64,000 nt of DNA from Magnolia sinica (Eukaryota; Streptophyta; Magnoliopsida; Magnoliales; Magnoliaceae), in NCBI RefSeq assembly GCF_029962835.1, contig NC_080584.1, forward strand, positions 84,224,862 to 84,288,861, read 5' to 3'. Below are positions 1-11,255 of the stretch, piece by piece. Numbering within the stretch: position 1 is the stretch's first letter; the number at the start of each line of letters is the position of its first letter. The translations under genes and the position numbers were made by a program. The notes beneath the pieces are model-generated. The model saw nothing but the letters and a program-made list of their open reading frames with translations. It did no database searches and was not told the origin of the DNA.

Positions 1-300
1 GGTTTGTGAGATACGACTGTTTTAAGGTTCTGACGGTCCTGATCACTTCCGCCTTTGATTGGGCTTTCTCTGTTCCATCTTTCCTATAAAAGTGTCCATG
101 AGCCACTCAACATCAAGATTGGACTGCACAAAGTGCCTTCAATGCACATGATTCGAATTTTATTGCAAATGGTTCCTATGATTATACTATAAAATGTCCA
201 ATCTTTGGTACGTGAGTATCTAATACCTCCTTCCAAAATATTTGCCAATTTTGCAAATAGGTCCAAAAAAAAAAAAAAAAAATCCAAGAAATAATCAAGA

Positions 301-302
<2 letters not shown>

Positions 303-351
<49 letters not shown>
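303..351. repeat. (AT)n microsatellite
   Basis: An almost pure run of alternating A and T. Short open frames crossing it translate to Ile-Tyr repeats and are not genes. Confidence 0.95.
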
Positions 352-352
<1 letters not shown>

Positions 353-556
353 CAGGTCCGTGCATCTATTAGGTTAGCCCAAGAAAAACATGGGAGTTGA
401 TTGTGTTCTACTAATAAAGTGTGGTACAATGTATGAAACAGAGAGACAGTTGAACAATGCCAGGCCGCAATTGCAATTAATGTGAATGTGGTGTGTGTGT
501 GTGTATTAGGACAGGTGCGTGCATCTATTAGGTTAGCCCGAGAAACACATGGGAGT
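352..556. repeat. Two direct copies of a 46-48 bp sequence
   Basis: The segment at about 352-399 recurs at about 511-556. Both contain GTGCATCTATTAGGTTAGCC followed by a near-identical AGAAA-ACATGGGAGTTG tail, with only a few differences. The copies lie about 160 bp apart. This may be a local tandem duplication whose middle has diverged. Confidence 0.8.
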
Positions 557-1189
557 TGGTTATACTTGTCTCGTGCTGTCAGATTGTGTAAAATACACAT
601 GGTGCATGTGGATGATGACCCATCATCCAAATCATCATGGAAGCAGCTGTGAATCGACTTTTAACCTAAATATTTTCTTCCAACTGAACAGTGGGTCTTT
701 CCTCAATGGGAGCCACGCGTGGTTTGTCTTTAGTATCCGTTCGTATGCCATCATGTGATGTTCTTGACTTCTCTAACCAACGCTATTTTCATACGCCCAT
801 TCACTACTGGAAGCACGAAATGGATAGTTTTTATTCATGTACGTAATAGCATGCGTGTTTGGTTTTTCGATCTCCCGAGTAATGCCAAGTAAATGAACCA
901 TTGTTATCATTTTAAGATATTTGTTGAAACAGTGATTTATCATTAGAAAACCTTTACAAATGTAGTTGATGGCACTATACAGCTAATTACTGGAGTAAGT
1001 AATCATTACCCATTTCAAGCTATTCAGTATTAAAATTAGAAAATCAAACCGGCCCTAAGAGAATGGTAAAGATTGCCCAAAAAGAACAAGATTCATGGAA
1101 GATTATCTCTTAGCTGGGTGTAAAGAAAGTTCTATTCCTGAGATAGAAACAGGAGTTTGCAATGCTTTGGAACTCCATTTAATTGACCC

Positions 1190-2100
1190 AAGTTCCCTGG
1201 TGGGATGAGGCATTGGGAATGGCTGGAAAAGCTTAGCTGATAGAGTAGATGGCTGAAAATCGTCACGTCACCGGTTCAAATTTGATTGTGCTAGCCTGAC
1301 TATGCAAAGTCACACGGAGGGTGTGACTAGTACTAATATTTAAGAAACACTTGGGAGGAGCATACCACCATGGATTAATTCTAGAACTCGCTCTAATCCA
1401 AAACTTAGGTGAGCCATATCATAAGGAATGGTGTTGGTTGATCATCCCAAAAATCTCTAAATTCATGTTTTGTGGTCACATGAGTGTTGAAATGTGCTAT
1501 TTCCGGGGCTTCCTTCCTAGTGTGGTGCACTAGATGAATAGCTGGCATATATACACCACAACGGACCATCACAATTTCAATATTGGTTTATTTTTAGGAA
1601 TACCAAAGTCAATTGTTCCCCACGATGAAATCACCTGAGTTTTGAATGGCCATGATCTTGGCCCAATCAAACGGTTTTTTTTTTTTTTTTTTTTGCATAT
1701 GTGACCAACTGGACTATTGATATAACATATGTTCAATCCTACAATTCATCTACAATTTGGGAGTAATTAGACCATTGATCTTTGATATCAAATTTATCGG
1801 ACTGTAAACCTTCAATTAAAAAGAGAAAAAAAAAAAAAAAAAAAACCATTTAGGTTCAACATTTGCTCGAATCAGTGTATGGTCCTGAATTTTAGGGGTT
1901 GAGCACATACTCGATCTCCAATATTCTAGGTATCACTTATGTTTAGGTAAGACCATCCGATGACCAGACATGTTGACCAATGGAAATGACCCTAAACCGG
2001 TTCAACGGTCACCACTTATCAACCTGGGTCGTGGCTATACATACACATGTAGGGAAATGTCTTAAGTCGGGGTGTTGAGTTTGACCATGATCCAATGGCT
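1190..2100. other. Intergenic DNA with homopolymer tracts
   Basis: No gene is recognised. A segment at about 1,199-1,345 has weak tRNA-like A-box and B-box resemblance (GGTTCAAAT), but no poly(A) tail or target duplication, so it is not called a SINE. There is a poly(T) tract near 1,675-1,694 and a poly(A) tract near 1,828-1,845. Confidence 0.5.
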
Positions 2101-2575
2101 ACACCCCCTGCCACCAGCCCGGTGGCTAGTGGTCGGTGCTCTATGGTCCCCACCAGATCATTTTATGGCTTGATCCAAAACATTAGAGGGATATAAATAT
2201 CAGGTAGACCATACCACAGGAAAACAATAATGATTGGACATCCACCATTAAAATCCTCCTAAAGCGCACTGTTCTAATTATTTGACATCAAATCTGATGA
2301 TTACGTCATACAGACTCAGATAAAGGGAAAAAGTAAAGATCAGCTTGATCCAAAACTTTTATGGCCCCCCAAAAAGCATTTAATGGTCAACGTTCATTCA
2401 ACATTGTTTCCTATAATGTGGTCCAATTGAGATTGGGATATACCTCATTTTTTGTCTCATATCAAAAAATGATCTAGGAAAATAGATGAAAGGCATGGAT
2501 GAAACACATACATCATGGTGGGGCCCACAAAACACCGACCATCAGCCATTGGCGGGTGGCACGGAGAGTAGCCAA
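2101..2575. mobile_element. Palindromic MITE-like element (unit A)
   Basis: The left end (TGCCACCAGCCCGGTGGCTA, then GTGGTCGGTGCTC) returns as its reverse complement at the right end near 2,520-2,570 (CACCGACCATCAGCCATTGG). This gives terminal inverted repeats of roughly 50 bp. The interior has the common unit of this window: 'gaccataccacaggaaaa', a block around 'catccaccattaaaa', then the mirrored half. No coding capacity is seen. The superfamily is not assigned. Confidence 0.7.
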
Positions 2576-2599
2576 TCCGTTTCCAAATGGGTGGAATCT

Positions 2600-3180
2600 C
2601 TGACCGTGGGACCCACCGTGATTAACTGGTGTACCACACACCACCAACTTCGATGGTGTGCGTACATGTCACTCCAAGAGGAGTGCGCCAACTACTCAAG
2701 CTCGGGAACGTACAAACCGTTGGAAGGAGATCAAAGTTACGCTAGCCGCCTAAGGATGTATTTATTATATCTACAGTACTGTAAACAAAAAAAAAAAAAA
2801 AAAAGTTATATCCAAAGCTTAAGTGGACCACATCACAAATAACAATGGAGACAATGATTCCTACTTTCAAAATATTCATAGGGCCCATTATAATATTTAT
2901 TTTTCACCCAACATTTTCATAAAGTCATGGGGATGTTAGATTGATACAAAACTTATGTAACCCTAAGAATGTTTTAATCGTAGAAATTCAATCTTTATTG
3001 CTTTTTATAGTGTGCTCCACGTGATCTTTGGATTTGTCTTATTTTTGGGCTCATACCTTACGGCTCGCCCAATGGACAGTTGGTTTTGAAATAACATATA
3101 CTTCATGGTTGACCCCACCTTAGTGATGTCAACACATGAGTGAGGTTGGTGGTGTGTGGTGCACCAGCTAATGGGCTTCC
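2600..3180. mobile_element. Palindromic MITE-like element (unit B)
   Basis: Left-end CTGGTGTACCACACACCACC recurs inverted near 3,140-3,170 as GGTGGTGTGTGGTGCACCAG, giving clear terminal inverted repeats. It abuts unit A and unit C, so 2,101-3,600 reads as a row of such elements. A poly(A) tract near 2,787-2,804 lies inside. An open frame across 2,486-2,842 spans two of these units and is not credible as a gene. Confidence 0.65.
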
Positions 3181-3600
3181 CTGTGATGTACGTGACTTAT
3201 ATCCATGCGGTCCATTTTAGGGCATGATCCCAAAAATAAAAAAGATCCAAATCACAAGTGGACCATTATATAGGAAAAAGTGGTAATGGACTACTAAAAA
3301 CTTTTTATAGGGCACAAAAGTTTTGGATCAAGATGATATTTGTGTGGTACTCCTGAGAGTCTACCTATGTTGAGTTCTTTGTGATCTTCACAAAAGATTG
3401 GATGGAAAATAATATTCTAGTGTCTCCCGTGACGTTTTTAATGGTGGGGATTCATTCACCCTTATTTCCCGTGGTATGGTCCACCTAAAATTTGGATCTG
3501 CTACAATTTGTTAACATGCCCTAAAATGAGCTGTAAAAATGGATGAATAGTATGATGTAAAGAAAATGCATCACAGTGGGCCCCACAGTTAGGTATTCAC
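3180..3600. mobile_element. Palindromic MITE-like element (unit C)
   Basis: It starts with the 'gtgatgtacgtgacttatatccatgcggtcc' type sequence and ends with its mirror form before 'catcacagtgggccccacag'. The two halves contain matching inverted blocks ('ttttagggcatgatccc' against 'catgccctaaaatgag'). It is non-coding. Confidence 0.65.
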
Positions 3601-4316
3601 GACCCATAAAAGGTGTGTTTGTTTTGGTGGTTCGTTGACGTGGCAAACTTTTGTGGCACTCACGGTAATTCTTCTTGGTTATCCAAAAAGTTCACAAGGT
3701 CTAGCAGACTGAATGATGCAAAATAAAAAATAAATAAATAAATAAATATCAGCTTCATCCAAATTCATAGGAACCCTAAAAGGATTTCAATGATAAGCAT
3801 TCAAACCCCACGTTTTTTTCTGTGGTGTGGTCCAGTTGAACATTGGATCTACCTTAATATTGGTAGTCTGTTATAGAATGATAGCAAAAAATAAATGAAG
3901 AGTGCGGATATAAAACATACATTATGATGGTACCCACAGAACTTCTGCCCCAATAAATCCATCACCAAAGTCACGCAGCATGACGGGTTGTCAAGTGAAA
4001 AAGCAGTAATTGACTGGACATTTCTCTCTCGAGCCAAACACGAGGGACACGGTTTGGCTAACGGTCGATACTCTCTGGGCCAACCACGATGTATGTGTTT
4101 TTATCTTCGCCACCAGTTATTTTTCTAAAGTATTTTAAGGATTGATAAATAAAATAAAATAAAATGAAATTGATCAAAGTTTTAAGTGGACCACACCATA
4201 GGAAAATAATAATGATCAAATATCCACCATTAAAAACCTGTTAATTCCCACTGTAATGTTTATTTGATATCAAAACAAATATCAGCTTCATCTCAATGAA
4301 ATTCAGGATATAGAGG
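3600..4316. other. Intergenic DNA with MITE fragments
   Basis: No gene is recognised. Fragments of the same palindromic repeat are visible, for example 'aagtggaccacaccataggaaaat' near 4,182 and 'gtttatttgatatcaaa' near 4,258, but complete ends could not be paired with confidence. Confidence 0.5.
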
Positions 4317-4672
4317 GCATGCTCACTATGCACCTATGCACGCGTGCACCTTTGCACACATGTCATGGTCGTCTAATCTGAACGGTCCATGTGACGTGGA
4401 ATCCCATGAAACCCCAAGGGACAAATTTTCACCCTGATCTAAATTTTTAGTGGGCCATAGCAAAAGAGAAATGCAAATGAGGGGAGGAAACTGTTTTCAT
4501 TTTTCATGGCCAACCAAAGTTTTGGATTAAAGTAAAAATTGAGCCTGGGGAGTTTCATGAGGTGCCGCTTCACGTGGACCGTTCAGATTTTGGAATCACA
4601 TCATGTATGATGAGTTCTCAAAAAATGTTCACAGGAGTTTCGTACGGACTGATGCGCAGCTTAGCATTCGAG

Positions 4673-4675
<3 letters not shown>
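4317..4675. mobile_element. MITE-like element, second family
   Basis: The left part contains AATCTGAACGGTCCATGTGA and, after a short gap, ATCCCATGAAACCCC. The right part contains the inverted counterparts near 4,545-4,595 (GGGAGTTTCATGAGGTGCCG, CACGTGGACCGTTCAGATTT). The inner arms also match (TAGTGGGCCATAGCAAAAG against CATTTTTCATGGCCAACC). A related half-element occurs at about 59,355-59,520. The right end runs into an (AT)n tract. Confidence 0.65.

Positions 4676-4732
<57 letters not shown>
4676..4732. repeat. (TA)n microsatellite
   Basis: About 57 bp of near-perfect alternating TA, immediately after the MITE-like element. Open frames across it encode Ile-Tyr runs and are not genes. Confidence 0.95.
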
Positions 4733-4737
<5 letters not shown>

Positions 4738-4954
4738 GGTCTCCTACACACAAGGCCGCATGGAGATTTTATGGAAGCTTTTCATATGAGCTATTAGATT
4801 ATACTCATGGCTGGGATTTAGCATATGTGAGAAAGAGAGAGCCTCCAAAATAATGACTCGTAGCGATACTTTCGTACTCTTATGGGATTGCATGTTCCAC
4901 GGCTCAAAAACTATTGGACAATGCTCTTTGGTTCGATCATGATGTACCTATATA

Positions 4955-5482
4955 TGTGGGAATGGTTCTATGCAGTCGAGCTCATGGCGACCTCCCATGA
5001 GGTCGAGCTTTGTGGGCCCCACCATGATGTGTGTCGAACATCAACGTCGTGCATTTGATGGGTCCCCTTTAAATTATGGGATATCTCAAAAATCAGCAGG
5101 TGCATGGAACTCAGGTGGGCAATACCATGTAAAATCATATGAAGACATGCCTAAAACATATAAACGCACTTGGTGGGGCCTACCTGAAAGTTGGTTTGAC
5201 CCTTCATCCAAGTGGGACACACATAATAGATGGGATGGATTTTTGAACGACATCTCAATGGGCCCAAAAAACTATTATGAATGTTTTAATGAGAGGATAA
5301 CTCCTCTCAACATTTGTATATGGTGTGGCCCACAAAAGTCATGGATTGACTTGATTTTAAAACTCGAGGCCCACCATGGAATGTTGCATCTGACTGATGG
5401 GGTAGATGTTTGACACGCAACATGGTGGGGCCCACACAACTTGACCTCATGAGAAGTTCCCATGAGCTCGACCGCATAGAAC

Positions 5483-5490
<8 letters not shown>
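4955..5490. mobile_element. MITE with ~85-bp inverted termini, copy 1
   Basis: The left end (GGGAATGGTTCTATGCAGTC then GAGCTCATGG and CCCATGAGGTCGAGC) matches the reverse complement of the right end (ATAGTTCTATGCGGTCGAGC) for about 85 bp, through GTGGGCCCCACCATG. Each terminus also contains a small internal palindrome around CTCATGGGAA...CCATGAG. TA-rich DNA flanks both sides, suggesting a TA-type target. A second full copy lies at 58,587-59,108. The open frame at 4,970-5,413 lies entirely inside and is not a gene. Confidence 0.85.

Positions 5491-5550
<60 letters not shown>
5490..5550. repeat. (AT)n followed by (GA)n microsatellite
   Basis: About 27 bp of AT repeat followed by about 34 bp of GA repeat. 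It sits between the MITE and the broken 3' end of the LINE, so the LINE tail is not preserved. Confidence 0.95.
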
Positions 5551-5551
<1 letters not shown>

Positions 5552-5647
5552 CATGATCACATGCACACATGCACGCCCAAGGCCCACTTCTTCAGAAAGA
5601 TGATCACATGCACACATGCACGCCCAAGGCCCACTTCTTCAGAAAGA
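5552..5647. repeat. 47-bp tandem duplication at the LINE 3' end
   Basis: The sequence GATCACATGCACACATGCAC...CTTCTTCAGAAA occurs twice in tandem and nearly perfectly. It covers the last codons and stop of the minus-strand LINE RNase H frame, so the C-terminal segment containing KKWALGVHVCM is duplicated. Confidence 0.85.
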
Positions 5648-6095
5648 TTAGACCCCGTAACTGAAGCGGAAGATCCCGCACGTGAAGGAATATGAAAGAC
5701 ATTTGGCTCTCGCTAGCCATACGAGCCAGGCCATCGGCCGAGCCATTGCCCTCACGACAAATAAGGTTGATCGACACATTGCCTCTCTTAATGAGAGCTC
5801 TGATCCTGTTAACCCAAGGGTTGAATTGCCAAGCAAACGAAGATTTCCCCAACAGAATGTCGACCGTAACTCTCGAATCTGATTCGATCTCGATGTTGGA
5901 GAAGCCTCTGTTCAGGGACAGCAACAACTCGTCATGCACTGCTCTCAATTCTATTGCGTTGTTGGTTCCCAACCCATAACACGACCCAAAGGCAAAGAGG
6001 AACGAACCTTTATCATTTCTAACGATTCCACCGCCCCCTGACGGCCCCGGGTTACCTCTGGAAGACCCATCAACATTAAGCTTCACACAGTTCAT
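5604..6095 (-). pseudogene. LINE RNase H domain (C-terminal part of ORF2)
   Basis: This 163-codon minus-strand frame has the plant LINE-type RNase H pattern. KLNVDGSSRGNPGPSGGGG carries the first catalytic Asp, then NNAIELRAV carries the Glu, IEIESDSR carries the second Asp, and REGNGSADGLARMAS carries the final Asp. All four acidic positions are present, so this segment looks better preserved than the rest. It belongs to the interrupted LINE, and the upstream frame continues with only a stop or short gap between them. It is a retrotransposon domain, not a host RNase H. Confidence 0.85.
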
Positions 6096-7130
6096 ACCTG
6101 GCCTGGCTCATTTAACTATATCAACCAACCCATTGTGAGGACCATCTAAGTTTCGACTCACGAGAGGACTACCTTGCCTATGCAAACCGGACTTGGCTAG
6201 CATCTTCGACACCCAATGGATCCACCACTTAATCTTAGAAATGCACATTGCAGCTTTCACAAGCCTTTGATCAAATCTGGCCCTATTTCTCGCCAACTAG
6301 ATTTCCAACAAGATGCAGCAGGTCGTGAATTTGTGTGATAGGGCCAAGCCTTCTCCAGCAGGGGACGAAGACCACCATTGTCTGAGTCTGATGTCAACCG
6401 ATTGGTTGGGGAGAATATCAATCCCGAAGATGATACGGAAATGGACCCATATGGCCGAAGCTAGTGCACTATAGAGGAAAAGGTGATGGATTGATTCAGA
6501 GGTAGGTCGGGACTGAGGGCTTTCATCACAGCAAATGCACCTGGAAACAAGTGGAATACCTTTGTCTTGAATGCGAGCATCCACCGACACTGCCCCTTAA
6601 AGAAATCTCCAGAGAAAGGTTGAGATCTTTGGGGGCCATTTCCTTTGACTGAACATAACTTACCAACCCTTGCATGTGGATCTCTACCTACATAACTCCC
6701 AAGCTGTTTGGACAGAGAAATTCCCAGAGGGGCCTAGGGGCCAAATACTACGGTCGTTGTCCCTCGAAGTAGCAAAACCACCCTACAAAATGGAGTCGAC
6801 ATCCACCTGCAACAGGAAAGAGAACACCGAAGATGGGGGGAGCAGCCCATTAGGGCCCAAGAAATCAGGGATCTTCAAGTCCAGCAGATCATCTGGCACC
6901 AGTCTGATCGTCTTCTGCAGCAGAGGAACAAGGCCTGACCCTTCTGGAACCTTTACCGACTAACCAGAGAACATTTTCATTCACCTGAGGAAATAGAGCT
7001 CTGATTTTTTCCCACAACGGCGAGGCAAAGGAGGTAGCAGTCCTCCTATTGCTAGATTGAAGATCTGCTTGGTATTTGGATTTCACGAGAAGAACCTAGG
7101 GCCCATTAGCTTCACTGAACTTCACATCCT
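6096..7130 (-). pseudogene. LINE ORF2 zinc-binding/linker region
   Basis: Minus-strand frames at 6,297-6,590 and 6,108-6,296 read on from one another. They contain a Cys-rich stretch (VSRCICCDESPQS then ESIHHLFLYS), which fits the reverse-transcriptase zinc-binding (zf-RVT) domain, followed by the usual WWIHWVSKML linker before RNase H. The segment from about 6,600 to 7,130 is the degraded junction with the reverse transcriptase. Frames are broken in several places. Confidence 0.7.
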
Positions 7131-7770
7131 ACACCATTTTAAGTCCAGTAGCTTTCACCAACTCCTTGAGTTTTCTAATCCCCAGACCATCGTCTACTAT
7201 AGGTCTCAAAATTTTCTTCCAAGAAATCCAATGCAGCTTGTGTTTTGCTTCCGACCACCCCCAAAAAAAAACCTTGCAAAGCTTTTCTCCAATTTGGTGA
7301 GGATCTGGGACAGGACCATTGAAGCTACCATTATGTGGAGAGGGATACTGCACAACACGTGTCTTATTAGAGTAGATCTACCGGCCTGTGACAGATGTCT
7401 TGATCTCCACCCGCTAATTCTGGCTTCCACCTTATCCACTAAGAATTGAAAATTAGCTACCTTAGCTTTACCTCTGATAAGAAGGACGCCCAGGTAGTTA
7501 ACTCCCACTCTAGATTTGCTTATGCCAAGATGACGCTCGATGGATCTAACTCGGCCCTTTGAGCTTATTCGAACACAAAAAACAACTCTTCCTACGATTG
7601 ATCCTTTGGCCCGAGACCTGTTGGAAATAATCCAGGAAAGCCTTGACCAAAAGAAGGGAGGACTTACTACCATTAAGGAATAAGAGTGTGTCATCTGCGA
7701 ATAGCAGGTGGGAGGCAAGCGGGCAGTCTCTTCTTAATTGAAACGGTTTGCACCACCCTCTTTCCATCAT
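7130..7770 (-). pseudogene. LINE reverse transcriptase, second half
   Basis: Minus-strand frames at 7,546-7,770, 7,206-7,718 and 7,129-7,353 together contain CPLASHLLFADDTLLFLNGS, the reverse transcriptase active site (F-A-D-D). Downstream come FLDYFQQVSGQRINRRKS and the thumb-like region (NYLGVLLI, ISGWRSRHLSQAGRSTLI, LHIMVASMVL). The frame shifts at least once. It joins the other RT half at 9,825 once the intervening LTR is removed. Confidence 0.85.
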
Positions 7771-9824
7771 TGTCCTTGTTCACAACCCCAAGTGTAGGGT
7801 CGCGATGTAGTAATAATCTTGATAAAACCGAGGTCAAATCCACAGGGACTAAACCTTGTACGCAATCTGAGAGTAACTAGAACTAGAACTAGAAGAAGAT
7901 GTAATCTAAATCAGAAAATTTTAAGAGAACAATGGTGAAATCTTAAACTAAAACTTATAAAGTTCAAAGGTGAGAAACTAGGGTGCCAAGGATCCACTTA
8001 TAGAGATCAGGGAGATCTATGCTTAATTCACGAACACAACTAGAATCAGAGTCCTATCTTCATCCAGTTGGAAGATATTTCATTAAAAACCAATCTGAAC
8101 TTCCTTTGATCCAGTTCTCAAGAGATGAGAGGTATGAGAATTAGAATTGATTCCATCACAAAACCATGCCCATGAGACAAAGCAAACAACAGAATTTAAC
8201 AAATCCACAACCAATCTCAAGGAGTTATGAAGTTAGGAAGGGTTTCATCATCCAATCATGTCCATGAGACGATGGTGAACAACAGGATTCCCAAGTTCAC
8301 AATCCTAATAATGAAAAGAACATGCTTAAAGCTATCGTAGATTTATTGTAAGTTAAGTCACAACAAACCATTAAAAATTGAAAACATTCCTTATAATCAA
8401 ACTAGAATCAAAGGTGGTTCAGTTTAAACATGAATCAAAGCATAGAAAACTACACATCACGCTACAAGCTTCACCTCTTAGCCCTAGCTAAGAGGTTTAG
8501 CCAATCATAATCATGATTAAACTAAAATCTGTTAAACATAAAAATCATAAACTAAAATTAAAAACAAAGGGAAGAAAAGAACTCTGGCAGATGGCCAACC
8601 CTATGCTCCTCTTGCTCTCGTCAGATATCCCCTTCTTCACATTCCAGATTGGTCTCGTCTCCATGTTTCTCCCTCCCTTTTATAGGCATGAAGTCGGTCG
8701 AGCTTGGAGAGATGTTAGGAGGAGTCGGTGTGAAGATATTTTGCGCAGAAAAAGGCATACGCAGCCTGTTACGCAACAATGTAACCTGAGTTGCATTTGG
8801 CTTGAATTTCTGGACAATGGAAGGCCTGTTCTTGGATTCTAACTTCATGGTGAGGGTAAGGGACCCCTTTTTCAACTTGTGGACGGTCTGGATCATTGAT
8901 CCAACCGTACCCTTGATCACAGAATGGCCACTGTGGTCGGTTTTCATGGACGCAGGGCCCGCGGAAAACAGGGCATGCTACGGTGATCGGTGGGCCCCAC
9001 AGTGCTATTTTCGAAAGAATCCATTAGATTCCTGACAAAAAATCAGTTGGAAAGGAGTGGTTTTGGCCGTGTGTACATATGCATGGGGCCAAGATCCCAT
9101 CATGGCTAGGGTCGTGCCCACCCCTAGGATGAATGAACGGTTCGAATCATCAAAATACTACACAGTGGTGGCCCACTATTGATTATAGCGTCCGTACCTT
9201 GTGGACGCTGTGAACTACGGAAGCCAGGTCGAGCGGGGGTCGGTCAAGGTGTGTTGACCAAGCCGGTGTGCTGTGTATGTGCACACTCGCACTGGGGTAG
9301 GCCCCACTGTGATGTCTATGATAAATCAGCTCTGTTTATCCTTCTTCTGATCCAATTTAATGGGTTGAGACCAAAACCAAAGCATATCCAGAGATCAAGT
9401 GGGCCCCAAATTAGGGATTTAGTAGCTGATCTATCCATTAGACCACTTTCACAAGGATCCAATGGCTAAAATTTGTTGTATACAATTATTTTAGGGTCCT
9501 CAAGCTAGATATAAAGTTTCGATCCAAACGGATGGTGGGAACCCTGTAATCTTGCATTCAGGGCGACTTTCAGGCCTCTTTAGCGTGAATTTCTTGATTT
9601 TCTCAGATCTTTGGCATGTAAATTCTTCGATCTCGATCCCCTGGGGCCCGTCCCTTACTTTGGTGACTTCTGAGCATTAAATCCCTGCATTTAACACCTT
9701 TTTTTCAGTATAGGCTCCTAAATTCACCTTGCATCACAAACACGATTAAAGTAGAGTGTTAAACAGTATTATGTTCATAAAATCAGGTAATAACTAGGGT
9801 CTAATATGTAATATTTGACCCTCA
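7771..9824 (-). mobile_element. LTR-type insertion in LINE (probable solo LTR)
   Basis: The LINE reverse transcriptase is cut at both ends of this 2.05-kb segment. Read on the minus strand it begins TGAGGGTCAAATATTACATA and ends ...CTTGGGGTTGTGAACAAGGACA, i.e. TG...CA. A promoter-like CTATAAAAGGGAG lies in the middle on the minus strand. No gag or pol is present, so a solo LTR is the simplest reading. The possible 5-bp target duplications (ATCAT and ATAGT) match only partly. The last 536 bp of the window carry the same family in the other orientation. The superfamily is not certain. Confidence 0.65.
8675..8685 (-). promoter_or_regulatory. TATA box of the 7,771-9,824 LTR
   Basis: The minus strand reads CCTATAAAAGGGAG about 1.15 kb inside the LTR, followed by a purine-rich leader. 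This placement fits the U3/R boundary of an LTR and supports the minus orientation. Confidence 0.5.
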
Positions 9825-10496
9825 ATAGTTCTCAAGTTACGGGAGAAAGCATCAACTGCCAGAATGAACAAGCCTAGGGAGAGCGGGTCTCCCTGACGCA
9901 GCCCCCTGGAGGATTTAAAGAAACCAGCCGCTTCACCATTGATCAACATAAGAACCAATTATTACTCTAGCAGGTTTCCATAAGGGATGTCCATTTATTG
10001 CTTAAACCAAACTTCTTGAGCACCTGGTTCAGAAAATCCCAGCTCACTTTGTCATACGCCTTCTCCAGGTCCAGTTTAAGCAGAATATTACCTCCTCTTA
10101 CTTTCCTGTTCAGATCTCTAAACACCTCCTGCACATACGTAATATTACCCGTGATCTCCCGCTCGCGAACAAATGCTCCTTGTTCAGCAAATATCAGTTT
10201 GGGGAGAAGTCTGGCAAGTCTGGAGGCCAGCACCTTGGATAGGATTTTATAAATCACATTACACAGACTTATAGGGCGATAGTCGGCGAATGAGGTAGTT
10301 GTGGAGGATTTAGGAATCAAATAGATTAAGGAGGAGGTGTATGCTCTGGGTAATGGGTTACCTGTAAGGAAACTTTCAGCCGCATTGAGAATATCATCCC
10401 CCACTACTTGCTAGTACTGAGAGAAAAATGCCACAGAAAACCCATCTGGACCAGGCACACCACCTTTAGGAATGGATGATGTTGTTAATAACAACT
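9825..10496 (-). pseudogene. LINE reverse transcriptase, first half
   Basis: The minus-strand frame at 9,967-10,404 has the classic LINE RT start: TSSLIYLIPKSSTTTSFADY, then RPISLCNVIYKILSKVLASR, AEQGAFVRERE and LLKLDLEKAYDKVSWDFL, which carries the first catalytic Asp. Upstream, 'GPDGF' is readable near 10,450, and downstream [11 protein letters not shown] leads to the LTR insertion point. An in-frame stop near 10,404 and another past 9,967 show decay. Confidence 0.85.
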
Positions 10497-11246
10497 TGTA
10501 ATGACCCGGGAAATTTCGTGCCAAGACCCGAGTACAACCTCCACTCTCTTTAGAAGTTGATCGTGGGGTAATTAGCGCTAAACTTGATTGCTTGTGAAAT
10601 TTACATCAATCACTTTAAATTTGATCTGCATGACTTAAAACTTGTAGTATCGTTAGCGCTATGTTACTCTGAAATCTGGGATTCATCGCTAAATCCGGTT
10701 ACTCTTGAAAATTTTTGGAAGCTTTGGATCGGACCTGGACCGCCCGTCGAAAGTCCGATAGCGATGATCTTATGCTGTTATGGTCACCATGTTGGACTTG
10801 ACCATCACCTCAAAAATCAAGTCCAGATGATGTTCTAAGTCGATTTGATTGAATCCGGAGTGAAGAGTGTGATAACGGTGAAAATTAAATATGATTTCAT
10901 GAAATCTGAGTCGTGTCGCTTACGCAATGATTTTAAGCAATCTGACCGTTGGATTCTGACCCAATTTCACCCTCGGATCAGGGAAGATGGTCCAGCCATG
11001 TCATTGTGCTTGTGGACCTGATCGAGTTTCGGTGACCGTTGAATTGAGTGTGGTCCGCCACGGCTGATCTGTAGATCCGATCGGTACGAAAACTTAGTCT
11101 GACCTAGATCCATGGTCAGTGAGCTTAAGTCCGACCTCTCGTGGAAAAAGGCCCACCGAAAGTGCTCCGTTAGATCGAGAGAGGCCTGTTTTGGTTATAA
11201 CCTAAGTATACCTTGGCCCTGGGGTTATTTTCATCAATGTTAGGCC

Positions 11247-11255
11247 TATATATAG
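11247..11255 (+). promoter_or_regulatory. TATA box of solo LTR 10,497-13,606
   Basis: TATATATAG follows 'gttaggcc' and precedes a leader with AAACCCTAG and a GA-rich tract, the expected U3/R layout for a plus-strand LTR promoter. Confidence 0.55.

Larger units (their letters stand above)
1..1190. other. Intergenic DNA, no gene recognised
   Basis: I see no coding region here. The short open frames have no recognisable motif and some run through simple repeats. The stretch holds a poly(A) run near 265-282, an (AT)n tract, a 46-48 bp direct repeat and a short (GT)n tract near 490-504. The rest is AT-rich and unassigned. Confidence 0.6.

Noticed and set aside
1199-1345. Another SINE
   Set aside because: The A-box and B-box matches are weak, and there is no tail or target duplication.
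2486-2842. A 118-codon gene
   Set aside because: It crosses the junction of two palindromic elements and ends in a poly(A) tract.
4562-4797. Open frames over the (TA)n tract as small genes
   Set aside because: They encode Ile-Tyr repeats from a microsatellite joined to MITE sequence.
5604-6095. A stand-alone cellular RNase H gene
   Set aside because: It reads directly from LINE zinc-binding and RT segments and shares their strand and order.
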